Positions 49,630-62,785 of a stretch of 64,000 nucleotides of DNA are shown here, one piece after another. The notes beneath the pieces were generated by a model that saw only the letters and a list, made by a program, of their open reading frames with translations, searched no databases and was not told where the DNA came from. Made by a program: the position numbers and the translations under genes. Origin of the DNA: Sipunculus nudus (lineage: Eukaryota; Annelida; Sipuncula; Golfingiida; Sipunculidae); NCBI GenBank assembly GCA_026874595.1, contig CM049306.1, forward strand, positions 102,065,142 to 102,129,141, given 5' to 3'. Every line of letters begins with the position of its first letter. Position 1 is the first letter of the stretch.

Positions 49630-50480
49630 GTCAAAGCTGACTGCTCTATGTTTAGTGTTGAAGGACAAAGAAATACTTCCCAAAATCACTGACACTTTTG
49701 TTAATTTAGGTTCAGTTTCAGTGGTTACAGTCAACCTTTATACAATTAGTGTTGATCATTCATCCAGCTATTACTTTCCACTCTCAATGTTGACCTTTCT
49801 GAACTTAGTGTTGGATTTCCTGTGCTTGATCCTTTGATAAGTATTGTTGAATACCTTATGTTGAGTGTAGATCTCTCCATAATCTATGCTGATCTTTCAA
49901 TCAATCTTTTAGGTATCCATGATTGTTGTTGGTCTTTATATTACTGATTATCTGTTCAAAAATTAATTCTCCTCAGGTCCTTCCTAAGTGTTGATTTTCC
50001 TAAGTTTGGTTTTGGCCATTTTGTACTGATAAGTGTTATTTCCCCAATGTTGATTATCCTAAGCTTGGTTTTGGCCATTTTAGTGATAACTGGTCTTTCT
50101 TAGATGTTAATTTTCCTTAGTTTGGTTTTGGTCATTTTCACTGACAACTGGTCCTTCCAAAGTTTTAATTTTTCTTAGTTTGGTTTTGGCCATTTTGTCC
50201 TGGTAACTAATCCTTCCCAGGTGTTGATTTTCCCGAGTTTGGAATTTAGCCTGTTTGTACTGTAAACCGGTCTTTCCCCCAAATGCTGATTTTTGATTTG
50301 GCCATTTTTGTACAGGTATCAGTAACTGGTCATCCTCAAGTGTCAATTTTCCTAAGTTTGGTTTTGACCATTTTTTATTCATAGGTAACAGCAACTGGTC
50401 CTTTGTAAGTGTTGATTTATCAAAATTTTAGGGTTGATCTGCAAGGTTTTTATTCATAACTAGTCCTTCAGTGATAAATT
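49630..50480. repeat. Degenerate minisatellite, ~55-65 bp units
   Basis: From about 49960 to 50440 units carry gtgttgattttcctaagttt followed by ggttttggccatttt and aactggtcctt. Older, more diverged gtgttgatctttc-like repeats extend left to about 49640. The 95-codon minus frame at 50107-50394 (repeating KLRKIKTLE/QNQTKEN-like motifs) is a by-product of the array. Confidence 0.8.
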
Positions 50481-53400
50481 TTCCTAATTAGAACTGATCC
50501 AGTGGCTGCACTTGCTAAAACCTGATTTTTTAAATAATTATGTGCAAACACATATCATGGTATCATAATGTTTCTTGATAGATTTGTCGATGATAATATA
50601 CCTGTTAACCTCATGGTGACTATTTTTCCTAATCAGGCCATTTTTCAGGCTAATAATCATGAAGTGATTATGAAGCAGTCTGACCAGTAATTACCCTCTG
50701 TGGGTGTCCTACCCAATACCCCTGATCTTCAACAGAGGTACCTCATCTTACTAATGGAAAAAATGACAAGAATTACAAGAGCAAATTAGGGACTTGCTTT
50801 TGGAATTTATCAAACATGAGGTTACTGGTGTAAACATCTAACTTAAGAGGATAAAACTGCAGAAAATAATATAAAATTTAAGGTCGATAACCATGCCACA
50901 TCCCTCCCATCTTCTGATAAACCTCAGTCTCCATCCATTAGTATTTCTAGGAAACCTGACTGAATGCTCATATTTTCCCATCCCTTGATAAACCAAAGTT
51001 AATTGACCTTCAGGTTACTGACTCAGACCCACTCATCTTTTTGATGAATGACCAAAACACTGCCAGCCCTCAGTAGCCAGTTATTAAAGGGGAAGTGTCC
51101 ATATTTGGTAGGTGTTCAGAGTAGGCGGTTCTCCTCCAGGAGTGTCTGTGCATTACACACAGCCTCATGTCTGGAGCCTTGTCACATCATTTTTCAACAG
51201 TAGATGCTACAAAATCAATACGACCCACGCTGCCAAGGCCAATCCAGCCAGCACCACAGTACCATCAGGCTGACACAAAAATCACACCCAGCACATGAAT
51301 TTTCATCACAGACGACATGGTCGGCTAACAACATAGCCTGAGGGGAAACAATGAGTCACTGCAAGATTTTGACAGCAAAATCAACAATACATTCATCTGC
51401 GACTGACAGCCCAAACCAGTGCTGAATCTTCTTTAAGCTTCTATTTCTTGATCCTCATCTCGATATCTAATGAAATTTTGATAAACTAATTATTAAACAA
51501 GTATATTTGTCTTACATTGTTAAATAAACTGTAAATATTATATAAAAGGAGAAATGTTCAATTAGTATTACACAGCCATAATAGGTTACTTAATTAAGGA
51601 CCTTCTGAGACACACTACAGTCAATGAGACAAAACACATATGGCCATCTTACCAAACATGACGGAGAGCAGCATTAAAGTATCAACAGTCTAGTAGACTC
51701 ATGTACCAGTCAGCAGCGAGTATTCCTATCGTTCATGGAAAAGACAAATGACAGTGGCTCGTATAATTATCACAGAGAATGTTGTTGCCTACGAGACCAT
51801 CCTTGCACTGCCATTGTTTGCCGGCTACAAAATCCCATTGTGTGCTTCATAGGTGGAAGACACGTGCAAGCGGAGGGGTAGGATGTGATCACAATGGTGG
51901 CCGGCAGAGCTAGAGCTGGCATTCACCATGTCATTTTGATGGAATGTTCAGGTGGGATCACGCTCCATCTCATTAGTCAGGCTAATTGTTCTCCCTTGAC
52001 CAGGCCTTAATACAATACAAGTTACACCATAATGTGGCTCCTCTCTGCCTCACTCAGTTGACATGTATAAAAATATATATATCACTGCTCACACAATATT
52101 TAATATTTTTCATGTGTCTGAGTATTTAATATCGGACTTATATAAAGGTATTATGTTACTCCAAATGCCTGATGATACACATCACATTAATACTTTATAT
52201 ATATTATTACTTTATTATATTATTATTTTATTATATTTTATTATTTTATTATAATAAATATTAACACTTTTATTTAATGATATCTGATTATATATAAATG
52301 TATCAACATCTACAAATGCCTGATGAAATACATGTATTTATATCATTTTACTGCATATTTTTCAATGAATTATTTATAAACATATATACAACATTATCTT
52401 GTGCTCAACCCATCCTTGAAAGCATGGAATACATCAGCTCACCAGGAGTTAGTTCATATTTTACTCTTACAGTGTCCATGACATTTATAGAAACCACATT
52501 ATGAGAACATAAGATGAACCACTATGCTGGTATTCTCATATCCCTTACTGACAGTTCAGTAAAAAAAAAAAATAATTGGTATGATACACCATCCATCTCT
52601 AACACTAACAGGTATAAATATATACTCTGGGTATGCTTATGTTATTTTTTTTTAATTTAAATTTCCAATTCTCATCATGGAACTTCTTTAGTGCACCAAG
52701 CAAATCAAATTTCATGACCTTATCCAGGGTTTTTACAACAACATACTCCAACCTTGACTCGTAAATCTCTGATAATATGGTTTCTTCACTGTAGGCTTAA
52801 AGTCACCTCATTCATAATTTTGAGGATTACAGATTTGTTTATTGGTTCTCTATCCCTGTCTTCTCCCTATAGAATCTAAAAAGTGTTTTCCTTTTGTTGA
52901 TAAAACTTTTTTATTTTGAGGATCATATATGACTTTTTATTCTCTCCTTCTCTCTCATTTCACTAAATTTCTGTTAAGCGACCACTTCAAAATAACAACC
53001 ACTTGTTCATGGTCTGGATTATTTTTTGCTCTTTATATATGACCTAAATTTGACAACCACCTCAAAAATGCAACCACTCTTAAGAGGTCTAATGGGTAGT
53101 GGTAATTTTGAGGTTTTATTCTACATCTAAACCTGACATGACCAGTGACAAGTACATTTTCTGAGTGACAACAACATGCACTGCATCAATACAATGACAT
53201 TCACTGACTCTGAACAATATCCACATTATTGTATAGGCTGGTACAGTTATTGATTGTCGATTAAGGTTAATGTTCTAGATACTAATAACCACTGCTGGAA
53301 AAGGCCCATTAATTTTCAAATGGGATTTGCATATTCAAATTGATCATTAATGAGAGAGAGAGCTCCAATCTTTAAATAGGTAAATTTATATTGAAAATAA

Positions 53401-53680
53401 TCTCAGGTAAATAAATTACTAATGTAATTAAATGTAATTAAATTTGCAGTCAATTAGAACTATGTTTTACACTGTAAACATGTAATTTTATCATTTTTAT
53501 AATAATGAATCACATATATCTTGGTACATATTTTGTTTTATTATGTTTTCTCATATGAAAAATTACAATTATGACAATTCTGGGGAGTAAGCTACTTTTC
53601 AATCTACTTATTGATTCTGAGAATTTATGTTGTCATTCTGAAATCTTGTTCTTTTGATAATAACCAATTATTCCTTAACT
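50481..53680. other. Unassigned sequence
   Basis: No supported gene. Contains a TTA/TAT-rich low-complexity stretch at 52190-52262. A minus-strand frame at about 51205-51340 is rich in Trp and Cys but shows no ST7 similarity. Confidence 0.4.
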
Positions 53681-53942
53681 CAGGGGTCGGAAAACTATGG
53701 CCAGTGAGGTCAATTGATGAGGCCTGTATACCTCCTTGCAGGGGATGTCAATTTGTGCGGTCCCAAACATTCTTAGTTTCATGGAATAATGCCTTTACAG
53801 TAGGACCCGTTTTTTAAATTAAGCTTATCAGTTTGATAGGGAATCTGTTTTACTTCAATAACAAAGCATCCTCGACTGATCTCCAGCTGTAATTGATTAA
53901 TTAACTAGCAGTCAACATTCTGGAGCAGTCTCAGTTCTGTGA

Positions 53943-54125
53943 ATGTATTTGTACAGAGACATGAGGCAATTTGGTAAAGTTTTCCAGAAAAGTGTGTGTT
54001 TTTATTTATTTAACTTATGTTCTGAACAGACTTTCTCATGTGTGAATATAAACATGAACAGCTCCTTAGGAGACTCAAATTTGCACTCAGCTTTAAGTAT
54101 AACTACACAAATGCTGAATCTTTGA
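53943..54125 (+). pseudogene. hAT transposase C-terminal fragment
   Basis: Reads LCSEQTFSCVNINMNSSLGD then SNLHSALSITTQM before a stop. This resembles the hAT dimerisation region of ZBED/GTF2IRD2/SCAND-type transposases, which have a C/S-EQTFS-M-N-K motif followed by L-D-LH--LR-ATT. Only about 60 codons are open and the normal basic residues between the motifs are missing. The rest of the transposase is absent, so it is inactive. Confidence 0.6.
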
Positions 54126-54264
54126 AACTTGTAGAGGGTTGAGTGCAGGTGCATATATTCCATTTAAAGTTTGAGGAACTGTCTGGGATCATTTATGAAG
54201 GAACACATCATAAATTCATTCAAATCTATCATTTTTTGTGCATCAAATAAAATAGATATTTGAA

Positions 54265-57200
54265 CTAGAATACTGGTAGTCGACAGGCGACTACTTTTAT
54301 CTGCAGGAGACATGGGTAAAGTAAGGCATGGGATGTTCCTGACATCAGTAATGCCACTCATACTCCTATTTTATGATGTGCAATATTCAGCAAAAACAGA
54401 TCTACAGATGTATACACCATGCAAGATTTCAGGCTGAAACACCAATCCACTACTGAGATAAAAAGTGCATCAATGTATTCTATAAAAACAGAACAGCAGG
54501 TGGCACCACCTGTCTGGTCTACAACAAAGCTATCCAAGACAGGTAAACATGCCAAAATTTCAGGCTGATACATCCATCCACTCCTCATATATGAGATTTT
54601 TACCCAAAGCAAACTGATGGTTAGATGCCTTGCAAAAACACTTGCAGATGGCGCCACCAATCTTTCATACAAGATGGAGGTATCCTAGATCTATGGACAT
54701 GCACAATTTTAGGCCATTAAGGCAAATCACTCCTGAGAAAAGGGCATTTATTTATATGATAAAATACTTTGAACAATCACTTAGATGAACATTTGGCAAA
54801 CGCAAGGATAGAAGCCAGGCAAAACAAGGGACCCATGGGTCACGGCGCTCAGCTGATTGTGACAGTTATAACTGCATTATAACAGATTTTTTGAAGATGC
54901 AATATAAATACTATCCTCAGTGCTCAGGAACTAGGGCTCAGTGACTGGGGGGGGGGGGGGGGGGGGGGAGTGACTGGGGAGAGTTACAACAGCTTTGGAT
55001 ATAAATACAGAATACAGGATTAAATTCAATGGTGCTTACAGGGACTGGTTGCAGTTACAGCACCTCTGCATATAAAAAGTAAAGGATAAAATTTAATTTA
55101 AATGAAATTATTTTTAAATATTTAAAAACAGGCAGAGAGATGGAAAACAAAGCAAATAACTTTAATTTCCATTCTACTGAGACAGGAAAAGAATGAACAA
55201 ATATTTGCATTAGATCCTATTTTTTCTTTTGTAAGGTTTTTTTTTTAAGTTTATAAATTTTACTATATACTTACAGTATATCATATATATATTAATATTT
55301 AAATTGATTCACAAATCTAAATTGCATCAACATTTATAAATAATTTAGTCAGGTAACATCACATTATGCACACAGATATATTTCTTTTTTATAAATATAT
55401 TTTTTAAATTTTCAAAGCAGTAAATATATAAAAATAACATTCCAGAATTCACAATTTTAAATTGTACCTCTATTTATCCATGATTTGTTTCATATATTAT
55501 CAAATTATGCCTACTGATGGGTTAAATTATATTTTGTTTAATTATTTAAAAGGAAATATATTCTTATCAAGGCCTACAGGCCTATGCCAACCTGTGCAAA
55601 GTTTGGGAGTATGAAAGGAGGTTTATTTTTAAAATTTAATATTGATCCTCTTATGTCCTGCATATCTTCCTTGGTCATTATGATTTCAGCAAAATGGACA
55701 TTTCAGACCTGCAAGTTTCGGACTAGGACATTTTAAAACTAGGAAGTATCAGTTAGGATTTTTCAGATATGTTCTTTTTGCCAGGGAGGATTATTTGGAC
55801 AGATGAACCGACATTTTGGCAGCATGGTTTTGGAGAAGAACTTTTTTTAATGTTTTTTCGCTTCTTCCCTATGAAATCTAAGAAAATGCAGTTAGCCAAG
55901 AAATGAGCAAAATCTGATAATAATCAAAATCAGTATATAAGATAGAAGAGTCTAAAATTACATTTTCCCTTGTAAAAAACAGATCAATGTAGGTGGAGCC
56001 ACCAATACCTCAATTTCAGATATGACATATGTGACAAACATTGGCATAAAATTTGGTGATGATAGCTCTAGCTGTTTCTGAGATTGAAATTTTAGTGTGC
56101 TTTTTTGGACAGATGACTAAGTTATACCTCCTGTAACTCGGCAAAATATCTCCGAACTGGAAACATTCAAACAAAATTGAGAGAGATTGTTCCAGGGATC
56201 ATTTCTGTGAAATATGGGACAATTTGGCTGGACAGCTTTGGAGAAGAAGATTTTTAAAGCTTTTGTAGCTTTCCCCTTTAAAATATAAGAAAATGCAGTT
56301 AGAAACAAATAAATAAAATCCGATAGAGTGTTTCAGATGACTTTCAGATGATTATTTGCAAAAATAATAAGTGAGAATAAGTGTATGTTTATAACAGCAG
56401 GGGTGTTCTGCCAGTGCTGCATCACTAATAAGGCTACCGAGGCAAGGCTGTAGTGAGCAAGAGTGGGGCCTTGGATATACGAAATGCAAATACATTAGAG
56501 TATCTGAAAAACTTCAATAATTAGAATACTTTTTGAGCTTTTACTCTCAAATTTCAGAATTCAACAGATTAAATCCACATGTATCCCAGCTGTGAAAAAT
56601 AAATTAAATATACTTACAAGAAAAAAACATGCCATGGTCAAATTTGGGCAAAATTTAAGGTACCAATTTTATATTTTTGTTAATACTTTAAAAAATTTAA
56701 AAGATTTTGAACTAATTTTGGGTAAACAATCAAATTTTGATTAATTTAAGTTACATTACTGAAAAAAGTCCCTAGCTTTAACATTTTTTGTGTTAAGTGA
56801 CCAAATATTTTTCCTGATTTTTTTACAAAGTGCAATATGTTTGGACCCATAACTTTTTAAAATTATATATTTCATACCTAATTTCTGGCATGAACATAAG
56901 AACTATACAGAGGAATATTTATTGTAAATATGAGGAAAAACAGATGAGTGGTTTTGATATTAGGCAGTCCTGAAGTGTGAAAATAGGTTTTTAATAAAAA
57001 ATTGAGGTTTTTCCTTAATTTCTCAAAGGAACAAAGTCACAAAGACCCAGTTTTTGGCTTGGTAGGAGATCTTGGGGACATCTGACATTATGCTGAATTT
57101 TGGATTCCTAGGATATACGGTTTCGAAATTTGCCACATCTAGGGACGGACAGTTGACGGACGGACCGACGACGGACAATGGACCACAACTAGAGCTAAGA

Positions 57201-57523
57201 TGACTTATAGACAGCTGAGCTAAAAAATCACAGTAGGTGGTGGTACAAACCTCAAGTACGAGATGAAGTGATCCAAGATTTATGATCATGCAAAATTACA
57301 GCTCAATAAATTGAACCAACTCCTGAGATATGCTGAGATACTGCAAAATAAGGACTGCAGGTGGTGCCACCAGTCTTTGTGAATGCGAGATGTGTGAATA
57401 ACTAAGCCGGGTCTCAGAAGGATAGGTCCAAGGGTCTCAGAGAAGTTCCCAGAAACAAACATGGCCATGGCCAAGACGGCAGAACCCCTTAGTATCCACA
57501 AAACTTAGTTTTGGCAGATACAA
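54265..57523 (-). mobile_element. Family-B element, copy 3, split by a family-A insertion
   Basis: Left end ctagaatactgg with hairpin gtagtcg-acag-gcgactac; right end cttagttttggcagatac. Family-B sequence occupies 54265-54822 and resumes at 57227 with gtaggtggtggtac-like sequence. Palindrome-type motifs at 54499 (ggtggcaccacc), 54647 (gatggcgccacc, 148 bases further) and 57360 (ggtggtgccacc). More diverged than copies 1 and 2. Confidence 0.65.
54823..57226 (+). repeat. Family-A dispersed repeat, copy 6, nested in family B
   Basis: Starts aacaagggacccatgggtca, ends gatgacttatagacagctga then gctaaaa. Bases 55450-55556 match the left edge of the window (copy 1). Includes a 22-G run at 54947-54968. 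One 3' module at about 56620-57226. Confidence 0.8.
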
Positions 57524-57646
57524 AAATACTTGTGTCACCATGTAAAAATATTTTATCAAGTAAATTTACATTTTTTTTCGATGTGGCCCACTGAAGAATT
57601 AATGATGTTCCATGTGGTCCCCTTGAAGAAAAGTTTGCCCTACCCT

Positions 57647-58172
57647 GCAATCACTAAACAGAATTAATTATTTTGCCTGCAAATTCATTTTTGCCTTTGA
57701 GTTTTATTTACGCTGTACCTGATGAGACATTTGCAGTAATCAGCAGCAGTCACAGTCTAAGCAGACCTCTTTGTTCTGGTGCCCAGGTTTGTTTGGTGCT
57801 GATTGAAAGTTGACATCCACAGGTCTAGCCCATCTGTGCATCACAATGACTCTCTCACACCCAGTGACCTCGAAGGCACCATGGACTATAACAATATGGA
57901 TCACCCTGATCCATTTCCCTTTAGGAGATTCAGTGAAATCTTACTAACACAACCACTTGTGGGACCATCCAAAGTTGTTTTGTGTGTTTCCCGGATGTTT
58001 TAAGATGATTACAGTATAGTCTGGGACCAAAAATGGTGGTTGTCTTAGCAGGGTGGTCGTAATAGCTGAATAAATTTGCTGAACCTTTCACTTGGCCCAT
58101 AAAGAAGAACATGTTATAGTATGTAGCTTAGTGGACTCAGAAGCTGAAGGTTCCTGGTTTCATCCTAGCAAC
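57647..58172. other. Unassigned sequence
   Basis: No gene recognised between the hAT end and the minisatellite. Confidence 0.45.
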
Positions 58173-59243
58173 AGCCTCACCAGAAAAACTGACAGCCCCA
58201 CCAGAAAAACTGACAGCCTCACCAGAAAAACTGACAGCCTCACCAGAAAAACTGACAGCCTCACCAGAAAAACTGACAGCCTCACCAGAAAAACTGACAG
58301 CCTCACCAGAAAAACTGACAGCCTCACCAGAAAAACTGACAGCCTCACCAGAAAAACTGACAGCCCCACCAGAAAAACTGACAGCCTCACCAGAAAAACT
58401 GACAGCCTCACCAGAAAAACTGACAGCCCCACCAGAAAAACTGACAGCCTCACCAGAAAAACTGACAGCCCCACCAGAAAAACTGACAGCCCCACCAGAA
58501 AAACTGACAGCCTCACCAGAAAAACTGACAGCCTCACCAGAAAAACTGACAGCCCCACCAGAAAAACTGACAGCCTCACCAGAAAAACTGACAGCCTCAC
58601 CAGAAAAACTGACAGCCCCACCAGAAAAACTGACAGCCTCACCAGAAAAACTGACAGCCCCACCAGAAAAACTGACAGCCTCACCAGAAAAACTGACAGC
58701 CCCACCAGAAAAACTGACAGCCCCACCAGAAAAACTGACAGCCTCACCAGAAAAACTGACAGCCCCACCAGAAAAACTGACAGCCTCACCAGAAAAACTG
58801 ACAGCCTCACCAGAAAAATTGACAGCCTCACCAGAAAAACTGACAGCCCCACCAGAAAAACTGACAGCCTCACCAGAAAAACTGACAGCCCCACCAGAAA
58901 AACTGACAGCCCCACCAGAAAAACTGACAGCCTCACCAGAAAAACTGACAGCCCCACCAGAAAAACTGACAGCCTCACCAGAAAAACTGACAGCCTCACC
59001 AGAAAAACTGACAGCCCCACCAGAAAAACTGACAGCCTCACCAGAAAAACTGACAGCCCCACCAGAAAAACTGACAGCCCCACCAGAAAAACTGACAGCC
59101 TCACCAGAAAAACTGACAGCCTCACCAGAAAAACTGACAGCCTCACCAGAAAAACTGACAGCCTCACCAGAAAAACTGACAGCCTCACCAGAAAAACTGA
59201 CAGCCCCACCAGAAAAACTGACAGCCTCACCAGAAAAACTGAC
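58173..59243. repeat. 21-bp minisatellite, 51 units
   Basis: Unit agcctcaccagaaaaactga plus c. All 51 copies keep the 21-bp length; almost all variation is T or C at one position (gcctca or gcccca), plus one C-to-T at about 58818. Because 21 is a multiple of 3 and no frame used has a stop, three long frames stay open: S(L/P)TRKTD and TA(S/P)PEKL on plus, and SVFLV(R/G)L on minus. None has a proper start or context. Confidence 0.98.
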
Positions 59244-61841
59244 AGATCATGACAGAACCTCAGATTTCCTTGTAAGGACAACCAGTGATCTATGCTTCAA
59301 CTTTAAATTTTTTTTCTACGAGACAGCATGACGGAGAAAACTTGTTTATTTACAGACTATTTAACCTGTCTCTTGAGCCACTAGGGGGTGTGCAAGGCTT
59401 TAATATCAAGACTAGAAAATATGACAGTTTTAGTAAACCATGTTCAAGAAAGCATGAAGGGCAATCAGTCCCAAAGGAAAGACCAAAAAATTCAATTCAA
59501 TCATTTATAATTCTCTTATTTCATCTAATCAGTAGTCCACTTTTTAATTTTCACTAATGAGTCATTACATAATCATTCAACCTTCAGAATGACAGCATTG
59601 TGGGTACCACAAGTACATTATCCTGCTGACGAGATATGAAACTCCTAAGTTAAAGCTCTGTATAATCCACCAGTGTGGCATCAACACTGGTGTTCTTTAA
59701 GCTCCCAAGTAAAACCTGCCATATCAGAGCTTATTCCAAAGCTTACTGGAGGTGGAGTAAAACTTACAAAAGAACAAGCGCAGCTGGGTATGGAGATAAA
59801 ATGCCATTAAAATGTATTGCTCATGAATATAATATCAAACCTGGGACAACAGAACGAATAGTCAGGTTAAAAAGAAGCAAATTATGGCATTTCCCGAACA
59901 GGACATTGATGAAGGCTACAACAACACTGTTACTGCTACACCCCCTCCATGACTCCCATGTCACTTAGGGTTTACTTAGTGATGTCGTAGAAATACCCAG
60001 CCATACACTTTAACTACTTTATGGTACAGCTGCCAGTCTATGGTTCAATATTAGACCCTGCACTTGCTATGAAACAATCATTATGCATTTATACAGGGTA
60101 TGTGGAAAGTAAGCAAGAGACTGTACATGGCTGTCATGTAAGGAGTACTTTTTTTGAACCGGAAGTTTCTTTCAACGTTAGAAGTGTTTTTTTTCAGGTG
60201 GCACTGTGGATTCAAGGTCCTGTTTCTTGGGCTAATTTTGTCTGATTGACAGAATATAATCTTTTCACAAAATTTGTCTTTGCTTTTGTGTAGTACTCAG
60301 CAGTAGTAGTGAGTGCTTCCCAGATGATCAAGATGTTACAATATACTGGCGGGTCCCTGAAGCAGAGTTTTTTTTAAATATATCCAGCACACACTTCTAT
60401 GGTTTTTTACTTGATCATATTGCAGACTGATGAAACATTCTAATTGCTGAGGTCTCTCAGCTACAACCAAAGGTGAAGTAAGTCCCATTTCATTACAACT
60501 TCCCTTGAAAGCAGCCTGCAAAGCTGAATATTACATAAATTTATTTTATCACAATAACCGGTAGGTAAAATAAAGCAAGTTACCACAGAGCTTTAAGGTA
60601 TCAATGAATGCTCCTCTGGCAAATGTCCTGTAGATGAATGCCCCTTGATAAAAAGGTTCATGAACCCAATATGTGCTGCTCTGTCAGGTCAGGACTGCAG
60701 CAGCACTGGGGTTTTCTGGCAGCCTCTGACCTTTTTCAGCAGCTGAGCTTCCGACACTTGGCTGCCGATTCACAGAAGCAGAATCGTTGAAAGTGCAAGG
60801 GTGTGAAAATGCTTCAAGACAGACCATATTGACTATTGGCATTAATGTTTATTAGTACAAGCCCCACATTCAGGCGCGCCTGCTGGACAAATAGTGATTG
60901 ATTGGTGGTCACCAGCAAATGTTTAATGAACAGAGCCAGACAAGCTGCAAGTTATTGGACAGCCAATGACCAGGTATAGATTCATCTGCCACCTAACATG
61001 GACGATGCTCAGTTTCCACAGGCCAACCTCCTTTCTCCGACCATAATCTCTCGTCATCAAATCACCGATGGCTGTAAATTGTCTCACAATAATGATGTAA
61101 TACTAAAGGAATTCTACCAGTACTCAGAATAAAATGCTACTAAAGATTAAGCATTAGCCAAAAGATATTCATCAGCTTATGACTAATGCATATAAAACAA
61201 CCATGCCAATAGCACACTGTCTTAAAAATATTTATGATGCAATTAAAGTCTGTCCTTAGTCATCACGGAAAAACAGCTCTATAACAACAAGAGACATTGT
61301 CACAAATAATATTTATTACCTAATAAGGAAGCAGTAGATTCCAATTAAGGAAAAAGATCTCAGGAGATATAGTGCTGGGGAAAATCTTGTAAGACAAAGT
61401 GACTGTTGTCTCATTAATATTTATTCAACAATCAGGATGAGCAGTCAAGAATAATTAATCTATCAGGGGCTGAGGTAAGACAGGATAACTGAGGGATGGT
61501 AAAGAGTTCTAGAAAACATGGCAGAGATGACATTTAAATGATGGTGATCAGGTGGTATGGGGAATCCACCATTACGGCCTGACATTCTTAATTCTCACAG
61601 CTGCATGCCATGAGTTTTTGGCCATTTATATTCTGCAACTACTCCTGTGTGTTACCATAGAGACCGTTCTCTTGTGCTAGGTGGGCGTGAATCAAATTAG
61701 CAAACTCTAGCCCAGTGGTCCACTTACTTCTTGTTCTTTAACCAGATTAATATCAGGTCCATAGATTAATATCAGGTCCACAACCTGAAGATGGCACTAT
61801 CAGCTGCATAAACATGAACATGAGGCAAAGACAAGCTATAA
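59244..61841. other. Unassigned sequence
   Basis: No supported gene. A 97-codon plus frame at 59675-59968 overlaps a different-frame stretch reading KLTGGGVKLTKEQAQLG at about 59738-59800; neither has splice or start support. A 19-bp tandem duplication of ttaatatcaggtcca-type sequence lies near 61747-61780. Confidence 0.4.
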
Positions 61842-62027
61842 GGCAAAAAAAAGGTATGGTTCTCAAGCACTTTGCATGTAAATATTAACCCCCGGGATCA
61901 ACAATTTTTTTTTGTTTTGATTAGAAAATTACCAATTTTGAGCTCCAGCCTCTTGGACATTTCTTTCAAGAAGATAAAATTATACAATTTCCTCTGTAAT
62001 GTACTGCTTTTGCCTGTTTAGCAAAAA
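61842..62027. mobile_element. Family-E MITE, truncated copy
   Basis: Starts ggcaaaaaaaaggtatggtt then ctcaagcac, the family-E terminal repeat. Interior (taccaattttgagctccagc, catttctttcaagaagataa) matches 7130-7210 in reverse orientation. The other end is missing; family D begins just after. Confidence 0.7.
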
Positions 62028-62039
62028 CTTGCGCTTCCA

Positions 62040-62463
62040 CCTCTTGTTATTTGAGGTTCCTAGAACTTTATGCTTCTCAATATGTTTTAGTTTTAATTTT
62101 CCCCTGAAGATGTCTCCACATGTCATAGTGCCTGTATTTTAGTTTTCATTGTCCCCTGAAGATGTCTCCACATGCCATAATTTAAGTTGTGATTTGGGAA
62201 TTAAAGGGAAATTTTTTTTTTGAGCTAGTGATAATAAATTTTCAGACAGACACTCCAAACCAAGTTATGCATGAGAGCAATCAATGACCCACATTTGAAT
62301 GAAATTGGAAAATATTGACAAAAGTTAGTGCATGGAAACAAAAACCTGACAGACGGACAGACAGAGAGAAAGACAGCTGGACAGACAGACAGACGGATGG
62401 ACAGACAGACAGACACACAAACTCCAATCAATGTCCCCTGTTCTGCGGAAGCAGGAGACAACT
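62040..62463 (+). repeat. Family-D dispersed repeat, copy 2
   Basis: Matches 31600-32013 from cctcttgttattt through tccacatgtcatagtgcctg and gataataaattttcagacag to tcaatgtcccctgttctgcg. The terminal hairpin (ccg-cgg centre in copy 1) is partly eroded here. Confidence 0.8.
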
Positions 62464-62568
62464 AAGTTTAAATATATAATTATTCACAAGATAATGATCA
62501 TCAGATAAAGGTGAAATAGATAATACTGCAAATTGTTATGTGAGTATAAATGAAAATTTAAATGTAAC

Positions 62569-62785
62569 CCCCCCCCCCCACCCCGCTCTATCTAAAACAA
62601 ATTTCATCTACTCCTTATTTATCTTTAAAACCTTTATTTATCTAAAACAAACTTCATCTACTCCTTATTTATCTTTAAAACCTTTATTTATCTAAAACAA
62701 ATTTCATCTACTCCTTATTTATCTTTAAAACCTTTATTTATCTAAAACAAATTTCATCTAATCCTTATTTATCTTAAAACCTTCA
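62569..62785. repeat. 50-bp tandem repeat, about 4 units, after a C run
   Basis: Unit tctaaaacaaatttcatcta then ctccttatttatctttaaaa and cctttattta, nearly identical between copies. Preceded by a C run at 62569-62585. Confidence 0.97.

Larger units (their letters stand above)
53681..57646 (+). mobile_element. Decayed hAT transposon interrupted by nested elements
   Basis: Left end caggggtcggaaaactatgg and right end gaaaagtttgccctaccctg are imperfect inverted repeats of the CAGGGGTCGGCAAAC type common in hAT elements. Between them, at 53943-54125, lies a transposase C-terminal remnant. A family-B element (54265-57523), itself split by a family-A element (54823-57226), sits downstream of it. 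Flanking octamers ccttaact and caatcact match only at four of eight positions, so the target duplication is eroded or the ends are from different insertions. Confidence 0.6.

Noticed and set aside
51205-51340. Missing Trp-rich N-terminal ST7 exon
   Set aside because: The minus frame has several Trp but reads LMVLWCWLDWPWQRG with Cys-rich sequence before it, no match to the expected order, and no donor in the right phase.
58092-59331. Three long overlapping frames (386, 373 and 170 codons) as repeat proteins
   Set aside because: They arise because a 21-bp unit has no stop in these frames. The plus frame of 386 codons begins at TTG, not ATG, and there is no splice or promoter context.
59738-59800. 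Possible exon reading IPKLTGGGVKLTKEQAQLG
   Set aside because: Only about 30 residues, ends in a stop, no acceptor pattern and no family recognised; chance cannot be excluded.
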